A stretch of DNA of 64,000 nucleotides from Photobacterium halotolerans DSM 18316 (GTDB lineage Bacteria > Pseudomonadota > Gammaproteobacteria > Enterobacterales > Vibrionaceae): assembly GCF_000425165.1 (NCBI RefSeq), contig NZ_AULG01000025.1, forward strand, positions 1 through 64,000. Direction: 5' to 3'. A model generated the notes under the pieces. It saw nothing but the letters and a program-made list of their open reading frames with translations. It was not told the DNA's origin and ran no database searches. A program made the translations under genes and the position numbers. Positions 63,601 to 64,000 of this stretch are shown in pieces (positions within the stretch are counted from its first letter, which is position 1; each line of letters starts with the position of its first letter).

Positions 63601-64000
63601 ACGCCCACCCGACAGGGCGTGATAAAGTAGTGACGATTGCCGGACTGGTGATCGCCGCCCGGGTCATGACAACCAAACGCGGCACCCGGATTGGTGTGCT
63701 GACACTGGATGACAGGTCGGGACGCATGGAAGTCATGCTGTTTTCCGATGCTTTGGATCGATATCTCGATCTGATTGAAAAAGACCGGATTTTGGTCGTT
63801 TCCGGACAGGTCAGCTTTGATGATTTCAATGGTGGCCTTAAAATGTCTGCACGTGAAGTCCTTGATATTTCTGAAGCCAGAGAAAAGCACCTGCGGGGTC
63901 TTGCTATCTCGCTGACTGAAGGGCAGATTGATCACACATTTTTTGAGCGTTTCAGCAAAGCGCTGGAGCCGCATCGGGCAGGTACTGTCCCGGTGAATAT
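60654..64000 (+). CDS. dnaE: DNA polymerase III alpha subunit (3' end beyond window)
   Basis: Replicative polymerase catalytic subunit; about 1115 of an expected 1160 residues are inside the window and the reading frame is open to the right edge. PHP domain at the start ([20 protein letters not shown], at about 6-25); catalytic aspartates in the palm motif [20 protein letters not shown] near 399; [20 protein letters not shown] near 363; [20 protein letters not shown] near 552; helix-hairpin-helix region near 830-900; OB fold near 990-1070 ([23 protein letters not shown]). ATG 60654, 85 bp behind rnhB, the usual neighbour. Confidence 0.97.
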   Translation, partial: MAEPRFIHLRIHSDFSMVDGLSKVPPLVKKVAELGMPAMALTDFTNLCGLVKFYFAAHGAGVKPIIGADFKVRSDENGDELSDLTVLAADNDGYKNLTLLISRAYQRGHVQHMPVIDRDWLVEQKQGLILLSGGKTGDVGQALLKGNQAAAERCVAFYQQHFPGSYYLELVRTGRPDEEAYLHFAIELAAQADLPVVATNDVRFISPEQFDAHEIRVCIHDGYTLVDPRRPKHYSAQQYLRSEQEMCELFADIPEALENSVEIAKRCNVTVRLGEYFLPNFPTGDMTTEDFLVLKSKEGLERRLEFLFPDEEVRKTRRPEYDERLDIELEVINQMGFPGYFLIVMEFIQWSKENGVPVGPGRGSGAGSLVAYALDITDLDPLAFDLLFERFLNPERVSMPDFDIDFCMDKRDLVIDHVAEMYGRDAVSQIITFGTMAAKAVIRDVGRVLGHPYGFVDRISKMIPAEPGMTLAKAFEAEPQLGEVYEADEEVKDLIDMCRVLEGVTRNAGKHAGGVVISPTTITDFAPLYCDAEGHHPVTQFDKNDVETAGLVKFDFLGLRTLTIIDWALGMINPRLEAQGKSPINIAAIPMDDAKSFAMLQRSESTAVFQLESRGMKDLIKRLQPDCFEDMIALVALFRPGPLQSGMVDNFIDRKHGREAISYPDATYQHESLKEILEPTYGIILYQEQVMQIAQVLAGYSLGGADLLRRAMGKKKPEEMAKQRATFESGAVNNGVDGELAMKIFDLVEKFAGYGFNKSHSAAYALVSYQTLWLKAHYPAEFMAAVMTADMDNTDKVVGLVEECQRMNLQMLPPDVNKGLYRFTVDDEGAIVYGIGAIKGVGEGPIENIIAAREKGGHFKDLFDFCARIDTKKVNKRVLERLIKAGAMDRLGPNRAAMMATLDDALKAAGQHHQAEAFGQADMFGVLTAAPEEVEKAYANIPEWPEKIWLEGERDTLGLYLTGHPINSYVRELKHYVTWRLKDAHPTGRDKVVTIAGLVIAARVMTTKRGTRIGVLTLDDRSGRMEVMLFSDALDRYLDLIEKDRILVVSGQVSFDDFNGGLKMSAREVLDISEAREKHLRGLAISLTEGQIDHTFFERFSKALEPHRAGTVPVN

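Noticed and set aside
1..64000. CRISPR arrays, insertion sequences, prophage or integron features
   Set aside because: No regularly spaced repeats, transposase, integrase or phage structural genes were found; nearly every gene has a core-genome identity.

Overview
The window is a stretch of core chromosome from a gamma-proteobacterium of the family Vibrionaceae, most likely a Photobacterium-like or related marine genus; the species cannot be fixed from sequence reading alone. The reasons are the gene order frr-uppS-cdsA-dxr-rseP-bamA (Enterobacteria have dxr directly after frr), the long 343-residue DapD, the recC-recB-recD order without ptrA, genes for DUF2850, DUF3301, DUF3549 and DUF2789 proteins, and the block mltA-tcdA-csdEA-gcvA-rlmM-xni-ppnN. 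I see no prophage, insertion sequence, CRISPR array or defence island.

Layout. 1-590: the tail of an rRNA operon with 5S rRNA and tRNA-Asp. 0.77-7.3 kb: a small membrane protein, an EmrD-like efflux pump, a DUF2799 lipoprotein, dapD, the SOS gene yebG with a LexA site, a divergent Tag-like protein, and a divergent LysR/TDT-transporter pair around a perfect palindrome. 7.4-17 kb: recC, recB and recD, then argA convergent. 18.5-29.1 kb: DUF2850 protein, mltA, tcdA, csdE/csdA, gcvA with the divergent sRNA gene gcvB, an alpha/beta hydrolase, ygdD, rlmM, xni and ppnN. 29.3-33.4 kb: two c-di-GMP-type genes, one GGDEF protein with an unusual GNDEF signature and one TPR membrane protein whose GGDEF-like end is degenerate. 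33.5-41.4 kb: queF, syd, small conserved genes, two tandem CsrB-type sRNA genes, DUF3301 and DUF3549 genes, yqcC-truC-yqcA and yaeH. 41.6-64 kb: glnD-map, the divergent rpsB-tsf-pyrH-frr, uppS-cdsA-dxr-rseP-bamA-skp-lpxD-fabZ-lpxA-lpxB-rnhB, and dnaE, which runs off the right edge.

How the parts work together. The last third is a translation and envelope-biogenesis cluster: ribosomal protein S2, EF-Ts, UMP kinase, ribosome recycling, undecaprenyl, phospholipid and isoprenoid precursors, outer-membrane assembly and lipid A. The recBCD block is the double-strand-break repair exonuclease/helicase. csdA, csdE and tcdA form the CSD sulfur-transfer/tRNA t6A cyclisation system.

The most interesting content is non-coding. 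There are two tandem CsrB-like RNAs with about 24 GGA triplets each, each with its own promoter, intrinsic terminator and VarA/UvrY-type box about 180 bp upstream. There is also a complete GcvB sRNA, recognisable by its GU-rich seed, its ACTTCCTGT and CCTGTCTGTC elements and its terminator. No unknown multi-gene system was found.
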